A DNA stretch of 64,000 bases from Platerodrilus igneus. Its lineage: Eukaryota > Arthropoda > Insecta > Coleoptera > Lycidae. Shown here piece by piece: positions 34,401-45,450 of this stretch. Location of the stretch: contig JARFIW010000170.1 in the NCBI GenBank assembly GCA_036346225.1, positions 12,524,501 to 12,588,500 of the forward strand, read 5' to 3'. The translations under genes and the position numbers were made by a program. Each line of letters starts with the position of its first letter. Positions within the stretch are counted from its first letter, which is position 1. The notes beneath the pieces were generated by a model that was given only the letters and a program-made list of their open reading frames with translations, had not been told where the DNA came from and searched no databases.

Positions 34401-35120
34401 TACTTTACATTTTATGGAACGCCCGAAATAATAACGTTAGATAACGGCAGCGAATTTAAAAATGAAACGATACAAAACACTTTAGAACTCCACAAAATAA
34501 AAATTTATTTTATAATTGAAAACCACCCTGAATTAAATGTACTGATTGAATGACTACATTCAACCCTGCTAGAACAAATCAGATTACTAAGAATAACCTA
34601 CAAGAAAGAACACATTACTAATTTAATGTCATTCGCATTAATCTCCTATAATAACGCAATTTTTTCATCAACCTATTTTACGCCATTAGAATTAACTTTA
34701 GAACATTCAGATTCACGTAACCCTTATGACATACATTACAACAAAGAAGTATATCAGCAATATGCCAAGGATTATAAAGGGAAACTAAAAATAACTTACG
34801 ACAAAGTAATAGATAAATTAGATAACGACAAGGAACGTATTACTACAACCCGCAATAAAAATACCGACGCAAATAAATTCTCAATAGGACAAACCGTGTA
34901 CGAGAAAAATTTCCAAAGCAAACGACACAAAACGGCACCCAGAAATTTAGATTTTTTTAAAATTAAAAGAATATCGGACAAAAACATAGCCGTAGTAGCC
35001 AACGGCCCGATAACAAAATATATTCACTTGAAAAACTTAAGACACCCTGTACTTTCAGATGGACAATTATCACCCTTACCGTCAACCTCCACCCAGGTAG
35101 AACGGACACCGAAAGTATAA
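31459..35120 (+). pseudogene. Errantivirus pol (protease, RT, RNase H, integrase)
   Basis: The protease has 'LSIDTGSSKTLI' (about 31570-31605). RT blocks are '[20 protein letters not shown]'-like text (about 32600-32660, with differences), '[20 protein letters not shown]' and the catalytic box 'YLDNIIVYS' (32818-32844), where the second Asp is Asn. 'FLGLSGYYRKFIKDYA' and RNase H 'FILTTDASNVALGAVLSQ' follow. Integrase has an H2C2 zinc region (about 34070-34200) and 'LDNGSEF' (about 34438-34458). It is a typical Gypsy-type Pol order. Stops or frame changes occur near 31995, 32336, 32540, 32950, 33481, 34243 and 34550. It overlaps the end of gag by 25 bases. Confidence 0.88.
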
Positions 35121-35277
35121 TTGAGACATGAAAAACAACCCCGACATACTACCAATAAAATTAGGCAGTATGTAGAATACCATAGACTATTAGACCTTTG
35201 CACAAAAATTCGACTTAACGGAACGAAAACAAGAATTTCAAATAATCAAAAACAATTATTACCGATTAAAACAATCA

Positions 35278-36805
35278 ATGGACACAACAAAATTCGAAAA
35301 GGAATACGCAATAGAAATGATGAATTATGACAGCATAATAGAAAGTATTTTGAGAAACATAGAAGATAAATTTAACCGACTAATACCCACAGAACAAACG
35401 GCAAGATCAAAAAGAGGACTAATCAACGGATTAGGAAACATAATAAAAGCAATCACAGGCAATTTAGATAATCAAGACGCAGAACGTTATTACAACGCAA
35501 TACAACAACTAATCGAAAATCAGAACGATATCAAAACCATAATTAGCAATCAAATAACATTGACTCAATCAACTATTATAAAATTCAACGAAACGCTAAG
35601 AAAACTAGTTAGAAACCAAGATAGTATAGCCAACCGAATACAAACTCTTGAAAATAACATGCAAACTACAATGTTAGGCATGCGAGATTTAATTAGGTTT
35701 AACACAATATACACCCAAATAATATCAACCCTTACCTTAATTCAACAAATTTTAGCCACGTTAGAAAATGCAGTAACATTTGCAAAATTAAATATCCTAC
35801 ATTCAAGTATCATAAAACCAATTGATTTATTAAAAGAACTATTAAGAATTAGATCGATCATTTATAACCAACAGTAAATTACCTTTTGATGTAGAAGAAT
35901 TAAACATTTTAATATTTGAAAAAATAGCTATAGTTAAAGACTATGTAAAGAATAACGGCACAACATTTTTAATAGAAATCCCAATAGTAGAGATTAACAA
36001 TTATAATTATTGCCATTTATTTGCTTTTCCAATAAAAGTTACTAGCACATACCAAGTTATTATACCCAAAACCAAATTCCTATCCTTGAATGAACTAAGA
36101 TATGGTTATACAAATGAAAAATGTAACGAAGTCACACCAAATCAATATTTATGCCAATCGTTGACAACGATAACCATTCAAGAAGACAGCCCTTACGAAG
36201 TACAATTATAAAAATTTTCAAATCATTACGAGAACTGTGAAGCCAAACCCGTACAAATCACCAATATGAAAATTCAAAAAGTAACAGAAAATAAATGGAT
36301 AGCCATTTTTCCCACAGAAATAATAGCAACAGTCCACTGCAATCAAGACGAAAACAACATACCATTAACCAGAAGTAAATTAATCACCCTTAAAGAAGAT
36401 TGTTATTTAAAACTGAAAAATGAAGTAATCAGAGTTTACCAGGATCCCGTACAAACCAAGAAATTAGCAAACTTACCCAAATTACAAATCAAGACAACAC
36501 CAATCGAAGACGAAGAAATAATTCAAAAACCCATGCAACTTGAGCATCTAGAACTAGACAACCTCAACCACGCCATGAAGCTTATGGAAGATTACAAAGA
36601 ACACCTAAACGAACTTAAAACGCCCAAAGTGCACTACGATAACATTAGTGTATGGACAATTGTATTAATTATTTGGACTATTTTATTGATCATTTATGTA
36701 ACTTACAAAATGTATATTAGGTATAAAAATAAAGAAAACAGTTTTAGATTTAAAGCAACCAAAGAAACAAATGTACCATTAGAAAATATGAACTTTAAGA
36801 AATGA
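35278..36805 (+). pseudogene. Errantivirus env-like region, broken
   Basis: The frame 35278-35877 has a furin-type basic site RSKR followed by a Gly-rich hydrophobic stretch and a coiled-coil heptad region, the layout of baculovirus F-type envelope proteins carried by errantiviruses. The frame 36266-36805 contains Cys residues, then a strong membrane span of about 22 residues near its end and a short basic tail, as in a fusion-protein anchor. The stretch between them is in other frames with stops, so no complete envelope protein can be made. It is placed directly after pol, as expected. Confidence 0.82.
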
Positions 36806-36866
36806 GATTAAATGAATTTATTAAATTAAAAATCAAGCAAATGAAAACCTTTAATTTTTAATGTAA

Positions 36867-36875
36867 GTCGGGAGG
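36867..36875 (+). promoter_or_regulatory. Errantivirus polypurine tract
   Basis: GTCGGGAGG directly precedes the 3' LTR, about 60 bp after the env-region stop. Position and purine content fit the plus-strand primer. Confidence 0.65.
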
Positions 36876-37424
36876 AGCTATGAATCCCCCAATTGAATTA
36901 TACATAAAGAAATAGAATAAATTAGGAAACTATTAGAAATATTAAGAAATGCGCTAAGTGAAGTGCAACATTGTAAATAAAGAACAATTCATACAGTTTA
37001 TTAACGTTCATGGGAACGGAAACGCTACTTTGTAGCACAGACGATAAGTGACACTGCAGATGTCAGGTCACAGGCGGTCACGTACCAAGATTACTTAGAA
37101 TTAAGATCGCAACAATGTATTAATGAATAGAGTTAAGTGTAAGCAGACATGGATCTGCAAGTTCCCATAGCCATGTGAGGGGGTAGGGATATTATAAAAA
37201 GCCCGGGAGCCCCAGTCGACGACAGTCAATTCATCGTTCAGCTTTAACCTTGCAGTTCGTTAGATTACTCACTGTTGTACAATTAATTAATGTATTTCGA
37301 CTTAGAGTAAAATTTAAACTAATTTGTCAAAATTCCAAGTCAACTTTGTATAAATAAATAAAAATTGTTAAGAAGTTGGAAATGGTTTTTTAAAAAGGAC
37401 CGCTCCCAGCCACGAACCTTAACT
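36876..37424 (+). repeat. Errantivirus 3' LTR
   Basis: This is the partner of 28047-28596, with frequent substitutions and small indels. It begins AGCTATGAA, ends CGAACCTTAACT and is followed by CGTG, the second target copy. Confidence 0.9.
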
Positions 37425-37428
37425 CGTG

Positions 37429-37719
37429 TAGCACATCTCGACATGGAGGTATATAATTTTTTAACAATCCCGTACACGAGTTCGATACGAACTCGGTGCT
37501 GCGTATGATTTTTGCAAAGTATGGTACATCTTATGCAGGTGAAATTGTATTTGCAGAAAAAGGTGCTTGCTAAGATGTAATGATTATACGACTTTCAGTT
37601 CACTTCTCGGCCATCGTTTATTAAATTTGCGAGTAATTTTCAGAAAATGCGGAGTTCGAATATTTGCTAGGTGCATTCGCATATGCACTTTACATACCCG
37701 GAACGCGACTTTTAATATA
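37429..37719. other. Short unrecognised flank
   Basis: No feature seen. It lies between the retroviral 3' target duplication and the 5S-like sequence. Confidence 0.4.
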
Positions 37720-38002
37720 GACAACGACCATACCACGTTGACAAGCACCAAATTAAATCAAATCAACATATATTTACAATATTTACATTAGTGGAAATAT
37801 ACAAAACAATCTCAAGCATGAAAAATATGACATACAACTAAATTATGTACAATGATTCAAATTTTGCGATATAACAAAAGATCCCGTAGCCGTGGCGGCT
37901 TACCCTTCAGTGTTGGTTCTCGTCCGATCACCGAAATTAAGCGACGTTGGGCGCGGTCAGTAATGGATGGGTGACCGCTTGGGAACATCACGTGTCGTTG
38001 TC
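37720..38002 (+). rRNA. 5S rRNA-like gene split by about 160 bp
   Basis: 37720-37741 matches the 5' end of 5S rRNA (ACAACGACCATACCACGTTG), and weak similarity runs to about 37750. 37914-38002 matches the rest (TTCTCGTCCGATCACCGAA, GGATGGGTGACCGCTTGGGA). A T8 run at 38003-38010 is a Pol III-type terminator. The internal promoter boxes lie in the right-hand part. The terminal stem still pairs perfectly, GACAACGAC (37720-37728) with GTCGTTGTC (37994-38002), although both arms differ from the usual GCCAACGAC/GTCGTTGGC. The insert has no recognisable coding or repeat signature. Most likely it is a 5S pseudogene or dispersed 5S copy with an insertion; function is unproven. Confidence 0.75.
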
Positions 38003-39040
38003 TTTTTTTTGTATAAATTGGCACCTTAGTAGTGTGAACAGCACAATTACAGAAATCGTTTTTTGTTAGTACCAGCCTAGTATAAACTTCTTTATTCATA
38101 AACGGAGACATACGAAGGCTAAATATATTCCATGATACTGCAGCGCTACTTAATATGCGCATAATTTAGTTCCCATTTTTCTTTATGCACCGGATAAACT
38201 CCTTTTATTTATCTATGGTCTATTCATAAAATTTTCAGTTTTACTTACTTTTCAAAATCTTTTGTAAATCTAAATAAAATAATGTCCTTTGTAATTGTTC
38301 TGCTTGAACACACGCATTGCCCAAACAGTTCCGCCTCTTCTATTCATTTTGCACAATGTATGAACTTTCAAATGAAAATTCAATAATAACATTATTATAA
38401 TATTAACAATATTCAGCACTCTGTAGTCTATTACTTATTTATACGCACTATGAACAAGGTAATTTTAAATAGCAAAGAGCGAGGTTGAAGGAAATACCTA
38501 CATAGTAATGACGGATTTCAGACATGCGCAAAGAAATTTGATTTTCATAAAATCACCGAGTGCCATTTCTTAGCGGAGTGTTATCATTTATTCTATAGTC
38601 AAACTAATTTTTGCAAAAACAATTGGTTAAACCCCTAACCACACTTTTCTATATTTGAAAGCAATGATTTGTTTATATAAAATTAACAACACCGTTTTTA
38701 TCCATTCCGGCCCAAAATTAGCCGCTTCTGAACTGAAAACACCTTGTTCGTCCTTTTCAAAAGATTTTTCACTTCCTCCATTACGCATCTCAGGGTCGCT
38801 GTGATTTTAAAACAGCTAATATTGCTGTATCGGGTTTCAACCCGAACTTAACAGTCTCCTTATTAATTATATCATAGCCTGCTAATGTCACCCAAAAACT
38901 CGTATCCATAGCAAAGCAAACAATGTTATTTAAAATTTAGCAACCAAATTATTGTGGTTTTTGCCCAGGTGCATCTAAATTTAATAATTCAAGGAATTAT
39001 CTCTATATCCAGTTAAAAATTTTAGTACGACCTTTCCAAA
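38003..39040. other. Upstream region of alpha-tubulin
   Basis: T8 terminator at 38003-38010, then A+T-rich sequence with no recognised feature. The tubulin promoter and 5' UTR should lie in the right part. No convincing TATA box can be placed with confidence. Confidence 0.4.
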
Positions 39041-40495
39041 ATGGTAATTATTAAGGGTTGTTATTCGTTAGGTTTTAGTATATTAATTGTAGCGAGAGTG
39101 TATATCAGTCCATGTCGGTCAAGCCGGCGTTCAAATTGGAAATGCAACTTGGGAGCTTTATTGTTTAGAACATGGAATTCAACCCGACGGCACCCTTCCT
39201 GGGAATAAAAATATTGTACCTTCTACTGATAATTGCTATGGTACGTTCTTTTCCGAAGTCGAAAATGGTAAGATGGTACCTCGAGCGGTAATGATTGATT
39301 TGGAGCCGAGTGTAGTAGGTAATGTCAAATTTATAATATTAAACCGAAATAATGTTTGGAATTTGTAGATGAAATTCGCACAGGAAAGTACAAACACCTT
39401 TACCACCCCGAACAACTAATAACGGGAAAGGAGGATGCTGCTAACAACTACGCCCGGGGACATTATAGTATTGGAAAAGAAATGATTGAAATAGTTATGG
39501 AACGTTTGTATAAATTAGCTGAACAGTGCTGCGGTTTACAAGGCTTTTTCGTTTTTCATTCATTTGGCGGAGGAACTGGATCTGGATTTACATCACTTCT
39601 AATGCAAAAACTATCCCAAGATTTTGGAAAAAAAAGTAAATTGGAGTTTGTTATTTACCCAGCTCCGCAAGTTTGCACAGCTGTTGTAGAACCATATAAC
39701 GCAATTTTGACAACTCATATGACCCTTAACCATTCTGACTGCGCGTTTATGGTTGATAACGAAGCGATCTACGATATTTGTCGCCGAAAGTTAGGTATTG
39801 AACGCCCCGATTATGTAAACCTCAACAGATTAATAAGCCAAGTTGTTTCATCCATCACCGCATCTTTAAGATTTGACGGCGCTCTCAACGTAGATTTGAC
39901 AGAATTTCAAACTAATTTGGTTCCTTATCCTCGAATTCACTTTCCACTAGCTTCGTACGCTCCTGTTGTTTCGTGTGAAAAAGCTTACCACGAAGGAATG
40001 TCAGTGTCAGAAATCACTTCTGAACTATTTGATCCCTCTAACCAAATGGTAAAATGCGACCCACGTCAAGGAAAGTATATGGCATGCTGTTTGTTGTACC
40101 GTGGAGACGTAGTTCCTAAAGATGTTAACGCGTCCATAGCTCAAATGAAAGCAAAAAGTAATGTAAGATTTGTTGACTGGTGTCCAACCGGTTTTAAAGT
40201 AGGAATAAATTATCAACCACCTACAGTTGTTCCTGGAGGAGATTTAGCTAGAGTTCAACGTGCAGTTTGCATGTTATCAAATACAACAGCTATAGCAGCT
40301 GCCTGGAATAAACTAAACAGAAAATTTGATCTTATGTACGCTAAAAGGGCGTTTGTACATTGGTACGTTGGAGAAGGAATGGAAGAAGGTGAATTTGCTG
40401 AAGCGCGTGAGAATTTGGCTACACTAGAACGTGATTATGAAGAGGTTTCTTCGGAGGCAGTTAGTGACGTAGAAGATGAAAAGTGCGTGCATTAA
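39041..40495 (+). CDS. Divergent alpha-tubulin, complete, three exons
   Basis: Alpha-tubulin pairs with beta-tubulin to build microtubules. Exons: 39041-39043 (only the ATG, then GTAATT donor), 39093-39318 and 39369-40495. The introns are 49 and 50 bp with GT-AG ends. An intron right after the start codon is classic for alpha-tubulin genes. The total is 451 residues, against about 450 usual. Seen: '[17 protein letters not shown]', Lys40, nucleotide loop 'GGGTGSG' (about residue 143), '[18 protein letters not shown]' with the catalytic Glu that acts on the beta-tubulin GTP, and '[11 protein letters not shown]'. There are many conservative changes, and the tail ends '...DVEDEKCVH', not the Glu-rich EEY end, so it cannot be detyrosinated. 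It resembles lineage- or testis-type isotypes. The frame is intact. Confidence 0.96.
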
Positions 40496-40515
40496 TAAAT
40501 TTTTGAGTATTTGTA

Positions 40516-40521
40516 AATAAA
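40516..40521 (+). terminator. Polyadenylation signal of alpha-tubulin
   Basis: AATAAA lies 21 bp after the stop codon (stop at 40493-40495). A second candidate, CAATAAAAAG, is near 40650. Confidence 0.6.
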
Positions 40522-40522
40522 A

Positions 40523-41489
40523 TGTGATATTTGGGAGAGCTATGTTTTTGTTAGCTGTAGTTACACCTGTTATGTAACCATTTGAGTACTCTTAAAATGC
40601 ATAGTGTTTTGCAATGTGTTGAAATAACCAAAAAAGGCCATGTACGCAACAATAAAAAGCAATTAATAAATTCCGAAAAGCTTTCCAAATCTTTAAACTA
40701 GTTGAATTTGTTTATTTTGAATATTCTTTAACCCGTAAACAATATTTTAGTTGGTGAAATTGATTTTAAATTTCTGCTACAGATTTTCTATCATATTGCT
40801 TGCAAGTACTTTATATTTCTAAACGCAATAGCTAGTTTGTCACACTGCGGACGTTATGTAAACGTCTCTGTAATTTTGCGGGCAATGGACAATAGAGCAT
40901 TTACAACAAATTTAAATGTTGGACGCAGTATGCTCCTTCCTAACTTTCCAGCATTTCTTTTAAATTATTTTTACCTTATGGAATAGATAACCATATGATA
41001 CTTTACATTCAGCTCGGTTTTTAACTTTTATTTGGATTCTCATTTCAATATTTTTCATATCGCAATCATTTTTCTTTGAGGTAAGAGGTATCTATAATGG
41101 GCATAACATTGAATATTGTCATATGTTTCTACGTGGACGTATCTATAAGTAGTGCCTGAAGGCAGTTCTAGGTAAGGTGCGTTACGCTCCATCTTGTATT
41201 TGTAAATTACTACCTCCTTAATTTAAAAACCATTTAATTTTCTACTTATTTGAAGATACGGACTCTACATTTCTATCATATTAAGTTAGTTCAGTTAGGC
41301 AACCACCGCTACTCGCCCTTTATTTAATTACAAATCCATTTGTTTATAATATACTTTCTGGATTTTTATCTAGGCATGTGGTTGGTAAGAATATCCCAAA
41401 TGTTACTAATTTAATTGTAATTAGGTAAAGCGGCTGTGTTATTTTTGAAAGATAGAAATATGCCCAAACTTATTTCTATTCTATATGGA
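40523..41489. other. 3' flank of alpha-tubulin, nothing recognised
   Basis: A+T-rich, without recognisable coding or repeat content. Confidence 0.4.
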
Positions 41490-42400
41490 ATTTCCGTGAT
41501 GATTCGTCAGAAAACAATTTTATAGATACATTGATTGAAGAGGTTCATTATATTTCTAGCGTTAGTTTGGGTTGTTTCTTTTATGATAAATATTATCAAC
41601 TCAATCGAGCTATTACAAAGTTCTTAGGGTGGAAATGCTCCTGTTTATGTGGCTGGTAGGTAATTGGAGGATGAAATTTAGAAATGTCAGTATTTTCAGC
41701 CAGGTTTGTAACCAATATTTTTTGGATTTTAACACACATTCTGAGTCTTATATTTTACTTCCAACGTGTTAGGTTCCTTGAACTAATGCTTACTTGGTCG
41801 CACTACAGAAATTTCACATTGTCGTTAGCACACATTTTGTTTGGCTGCCGTTGCATAAGATAAAGTTATGATATGAAAAAGGCTTTGTAGTTACCTAAAA
41901 CCCTCAAGAACCTGCATGAACAAACATTATTAAATGCCAAACTGTTTTTGGCTAAAAACCATGGTTTTTGATTTCACTGGAAGAGAGGTAGTTAAAAATA
42001 ACTAGTAAAAGAATGATTTTGACTAAAAGAGCAGTACGTACTTCTACTTCTTCCAGCGATAGAGTACCTAGTACAAAAAGGTTAATGAAAAGATTTAACC
42101 TTTTTGTACTACGTACTCTATCGCTGGAAGAAGTAGAAGTACGTACTGCTCTTTTAGTCAAAATCATTCTTTTACTAGATACTTTGAACTGCCGCTTTTC
42201 CAAGAAAATCGAAAACCTTGGTAATTTTTAGCCACAATCACTTTGGCATTTAATAATGTTTGTTCACGCATGCTCTTGAGGGTCTTAGGTAACTGCAAAG
42301 TATTTATCACATCATGACTTTATCTGTATGCAACGGTAACTAAAGAAAATGTGTGGTAACGACAATGTGAAATTTCTGATAAGCGCGCGAGAGCAAATAG
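41490..42400. repeat. Palindromic repeat element with near-perfect core hairpin
   Basis: 41490-41950 matches 46850-47280 in inverse orientation (shared GAAAACAATTTTAT, ATATTTCTAGCGTTA, TATGATAAATATTAT, CAGAAATTTC and CACATTTTGTTTGGCTGC). From about 41800 the left arm is also repeated inversely on the right to about 42400, giving arms of nearly 300 bp. The outer arms are diverged. The innermost 84 bp (42002-42085 and 42095-42178) match at all but one position, with a 9-nt spacer. This looks like a foldback-type DNA element, or an inverted duplication of a dispersed repeat. The frames here are mirror images of one another and are not genes. Confidence 0.8.
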
Positions 42401-42879
42401 TAGTAAAAGGAGGAACAGATATCTGCAAATCAGACTGTGGTTCGACCACTTTTCGTGTGGTTTAAGGTTCGAGGTAGTAAAAGAGGTCTGGCCAGGTGGT
42501 TCCACTCAGTAGCGGCCGTAAGCATGCTCTCATGCTATCTATCAATAGTTTCCGTAAGAGATATAGTAACTCCACGAATCAATAAATCAAACGATAGTTC
42601 ATCTTCAGGAAGTCGATAAATATTCACCTTATATTCTGTCATTTTAAATAATCGAGTTACAACAAAAAAATCTTCTCAACCAATAAAGGAAAAGTAATAT
42701 ACCCGATATAAACTAAAACAATAAATTAAATCCTAGTATACATGCGTTACAGCAAAACGCAACAATCAATTAAAGCAACAAAAGAATTAATCCTGAGAAA
42801 ACCATTAAGTACCAAAAGAAAGTAGCCGAAGGCCAGTAAAAATAAATACAAGTAAGAAATTGCAAGTAAGTAAAAGGGG

Positions 42880-45450
42880 GAAAGCGATTTGAGTTGCTAA
42901 AGTTTGCGATAGGACACGACTTTGGCATTGTGCTGGTGAACGAAACGTTTCTCAGCGCACGAAACGAGACAAGGCTTCCAAACTACAAGCTGTTTCACAA
43001 CGTTTGAAATGGCGTCGCAGGAGGCACAGCGGCGTACGTCAAGGCAAGCCTGGAGCACTACGTGGTAGACTTGTCAGACCTAGAACGACTTGAAGCGACT
43101 GCAATATGCGTAATATTAAAGAATTTGTGCCCTCTACGCCTGGCTTCGGTTTATAACCCACCAGGTAGCAAACCGCTTTGCATGCAAGACCTGGACGCGT
43201 TGTTGGATGCGAGAGAACCTGTGCTTTAAGCAGTAGATCTCAATAAACATCCGTCCTGGAACAGTCGGGTAACGAATCGCAATGAACACATACTGCGACA
43301 GTTTGCTGATAAACATGAGGTCGAGTTCTTAGGACCATCAGAACTCACTCATTACGGCAATAGAGGTAGACCAGACGTATTAGACTTCGCGATATTCTAC
43401 CAGGTGACGCTGAACACAGAGATACGCATCGTCATCGACTTCGGTTCAGACCACAACCCTGTACTACTCAATCTAGAAAGGATGCGAGCCTCGGCCATGA
43501 ATGAAACCCGCAAGGTTTTGTAGCCGGCATTTGCCGTCGGTCTAGCAATGTCAGTCGAAGGGATGTCTAACAACATTCTGATCATTGGTTTAAGTGGACC
43601 GTCTTGTGGAGTGCATACAGACATCGGCCAGTAAAGCCATTTTCATGAGACTTGTGACAAATCAGAAAGACGTCCTTCCTCTACACATCTGCGAACTCAT
43701 CCGAGAAAAGAACAGTGCCAATCGTCAGTGGTTAAGAAACTAGGATCCGGCGGAACCACTCCGGTACAATCGATTGGTCGCCGAAATGCGATTAGCAATT
43801 CGGTGGCAATGAGACGAGTCTTGGGAAGCCAAACTGGTAGCACTCCGAGCCGAAGACAGCTCTCTGTGCAAGATGTCGAAAGTACTGAGGAAGAAGGCGT
43901 CCCCAATGCCTCCTATCCATGGCAAAACGGGCTTAACCTATTTAGTTTTTGAAAAAATAAAAGTTTTCGCAGACAGCATGGAACGTCAGTTCGAACCGAA
44001 CTATCTTCACATAGACTTTCGGCACGTCCGAACGAGGCTAACGGATGACGCTTCTCAAAAAATCGACTACGCCACAGTTGTAGAAGTCAAGGATATTATC
44101 AAAGCTTTAAGGGTCATAAAGACTCCTAGACCTGACGGGATCTCCAACAAGACTCTAAAAGCGCTACCGGAAAACTACATCCGATTAACACCCGAAATCA
44201 TCAATGCCATGCGGAGGTTTCACCACTTTCCATCTTCGTGGAAGACGGCGGACGTCGTAGTGTTCTGGAAAGCAGGCAAATCTGCGACATTCCCGCAGAA
44301 CTATCGGCCAATTATCTTGCTGTCTGTGGTTGAGAAAGTAGCTGAAGCCGTTTTCCTAAGGAGGATGCATGCAGCGATCCCTGTAATTCAGAACGAGCAG
44401 TTAGGGGTCCGTAAGGGTCATTCCGCCGTTCACCAGATACTGCGGTTGGTAGAGCACAGTACGAGAGACTTCAACTTTTAACTAGCGACAGTGAACAGGC
44501 GCAGTGTTCTTGGACGTGCCTAAAGCTTTCGATAAGATATGGCATTATAAACTACTGCACAAGATGCTGTAGAGGGGGTTACCACGCGCTCTGTCCAACC
44601 GACAAAATCTAATCTTTACGATAGATGGTTTAGCATCAGGATGGACGGAGTGCGGTTGCCGAGGCGGAGAATTAGGACTGTGGTGCCCCCAAGGTTCTCT
44701 CCCCTCTCCGGTACTCTTCAACATCTTTGTGAGCGACCTATCAAAAACGACCGACACGAGGACGGCACTATACCCCGACGACACAGTCATTCCAGTCAGG
44801 TCCCTTGCACCGCACCTCATCATGCAAAGACTGCAAACGGTGATGGACGCTCTCGAGAAGTGGCTAAGACTTTGGCGAGCCGAAGTCGATCGAGAAAAGA
44901 GCACGGCCGTTTTTTTCTTGAAGCGACGTCACCAACCTGAAGACGACGTCAGAGTGTTTGAAACCGATACCTTGACGTTCAGATGTTAAATATCCAGGAG
45001 TGATTCTTGATTCGAAGCACACGCGCAAAGGTAACAGCCAGTATGCGCAAACAAGGTCAAGAGAATTATGGCTCTGCTATACCCCTTGACAAATCGCTAA
45101 AGTAGGTTAAACGCTCCTAACAAGTTTAGGCCGTACAAGGCGATAACCAGACTAACGTTTGCATACGCATCAGCGGTGTGAGATAACGCAGCGGAAACGC
45201 ATATGCGTAAGCTCCAGGTGATCCAAAGCAAGGCATTAAGGGGAGTCTTCGGAGCTCCCTGGTTGATTCAAAATACTTAGCTTTACGCAGAGGCAAACTT
45301 GCCTTTTGTCAAAGTATGACTCCGGTCTAACACAGATAAGTTTTACGGATCTCTAGAAGATCACGAAAATCAGCTCGTACAAAACCTGGGTGTCTATGAA
45401 GATGTCTTGTGGCAGCGATACATACACCCCAGAGCGATGTTCCAGCAATA
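42880..45450 (+). mobile_element. jockey-like non-LTR retrotransposon relic
   Basis: 42890-43500 reads as an apurinic-type endonuclease across frames ('GHDFGIVLVNETFLSARNE', 'ASVYNPPGSKPL', 'VDLNKHPSWNSR', 'RPDVLDFAIF', 'IDFGSDHNPVLL'). 43873-44481 is the RT start ('IIKALRVIKTPRPDGISNKT', 'FPQNYRPIILLSVVEKVAE', 'QLGVRKGHSAVHQI'). 44500-44985 continues with 'KAFDKIWHYKLLHKM', 'CPQGSPLSPVLFNIFVSDL' and the catalytic box as 'YPDDT' (44771-44785) in place of YADDT. About 45334-45450 resembles a jockey C-terminal tail ('QNLGVYEDVLWQRYIHPRA'). Many stops and frameshifts occur. It is GC-richer than its surroundings. Confidence 0.88.
43873..44481 (+). pseudogene. jockey-like RT, N-terminal half
   Basis: A 202-codon open frame, the longest in the LINE relic, covers the pre-RT region and RT fingers. 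It ends at a stop at 44479-44481, just before the 'VFLDVPKAFDK' block, which continues in another frame. Confidence 0.85.

Larger units (their letters stand above)
28047..37424 (+). mobile_element. Errantivirus-like endogenous retrovirus (Gypsy group with env), inactive
   Basis: LTRs of 550 and 549 bp begin AGTTAT/AGCTAT and end CCTTAACT, the AGT...ACT ends usual for insect errantiviruses. The 4 bp duplication CGTG is exact (28043-28046 and 37425-37428). Inside, in order: primer-binding site, a 1.7 kb A-rich leader, gag, protease, RT, RNase H, integrase and an env-type region with cleavage site and membrane anchor. The LTRs differ at many positions, and every gene has stops or frame changes, so the copy is old and dead. 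The 17.6/297 branch is the nearest I can name. Confidence 0.92.

Noticed and set aside
40025..40216. 63-codon minus-strand frame
   Set aside because: It is antisense to the alpha-tubulin coding sequence and resembles nothing.
41952..42231. Two near-identical frames on opposite strands
   Set aside because: They are mirror readings of the palindrome and not duplicated genes.
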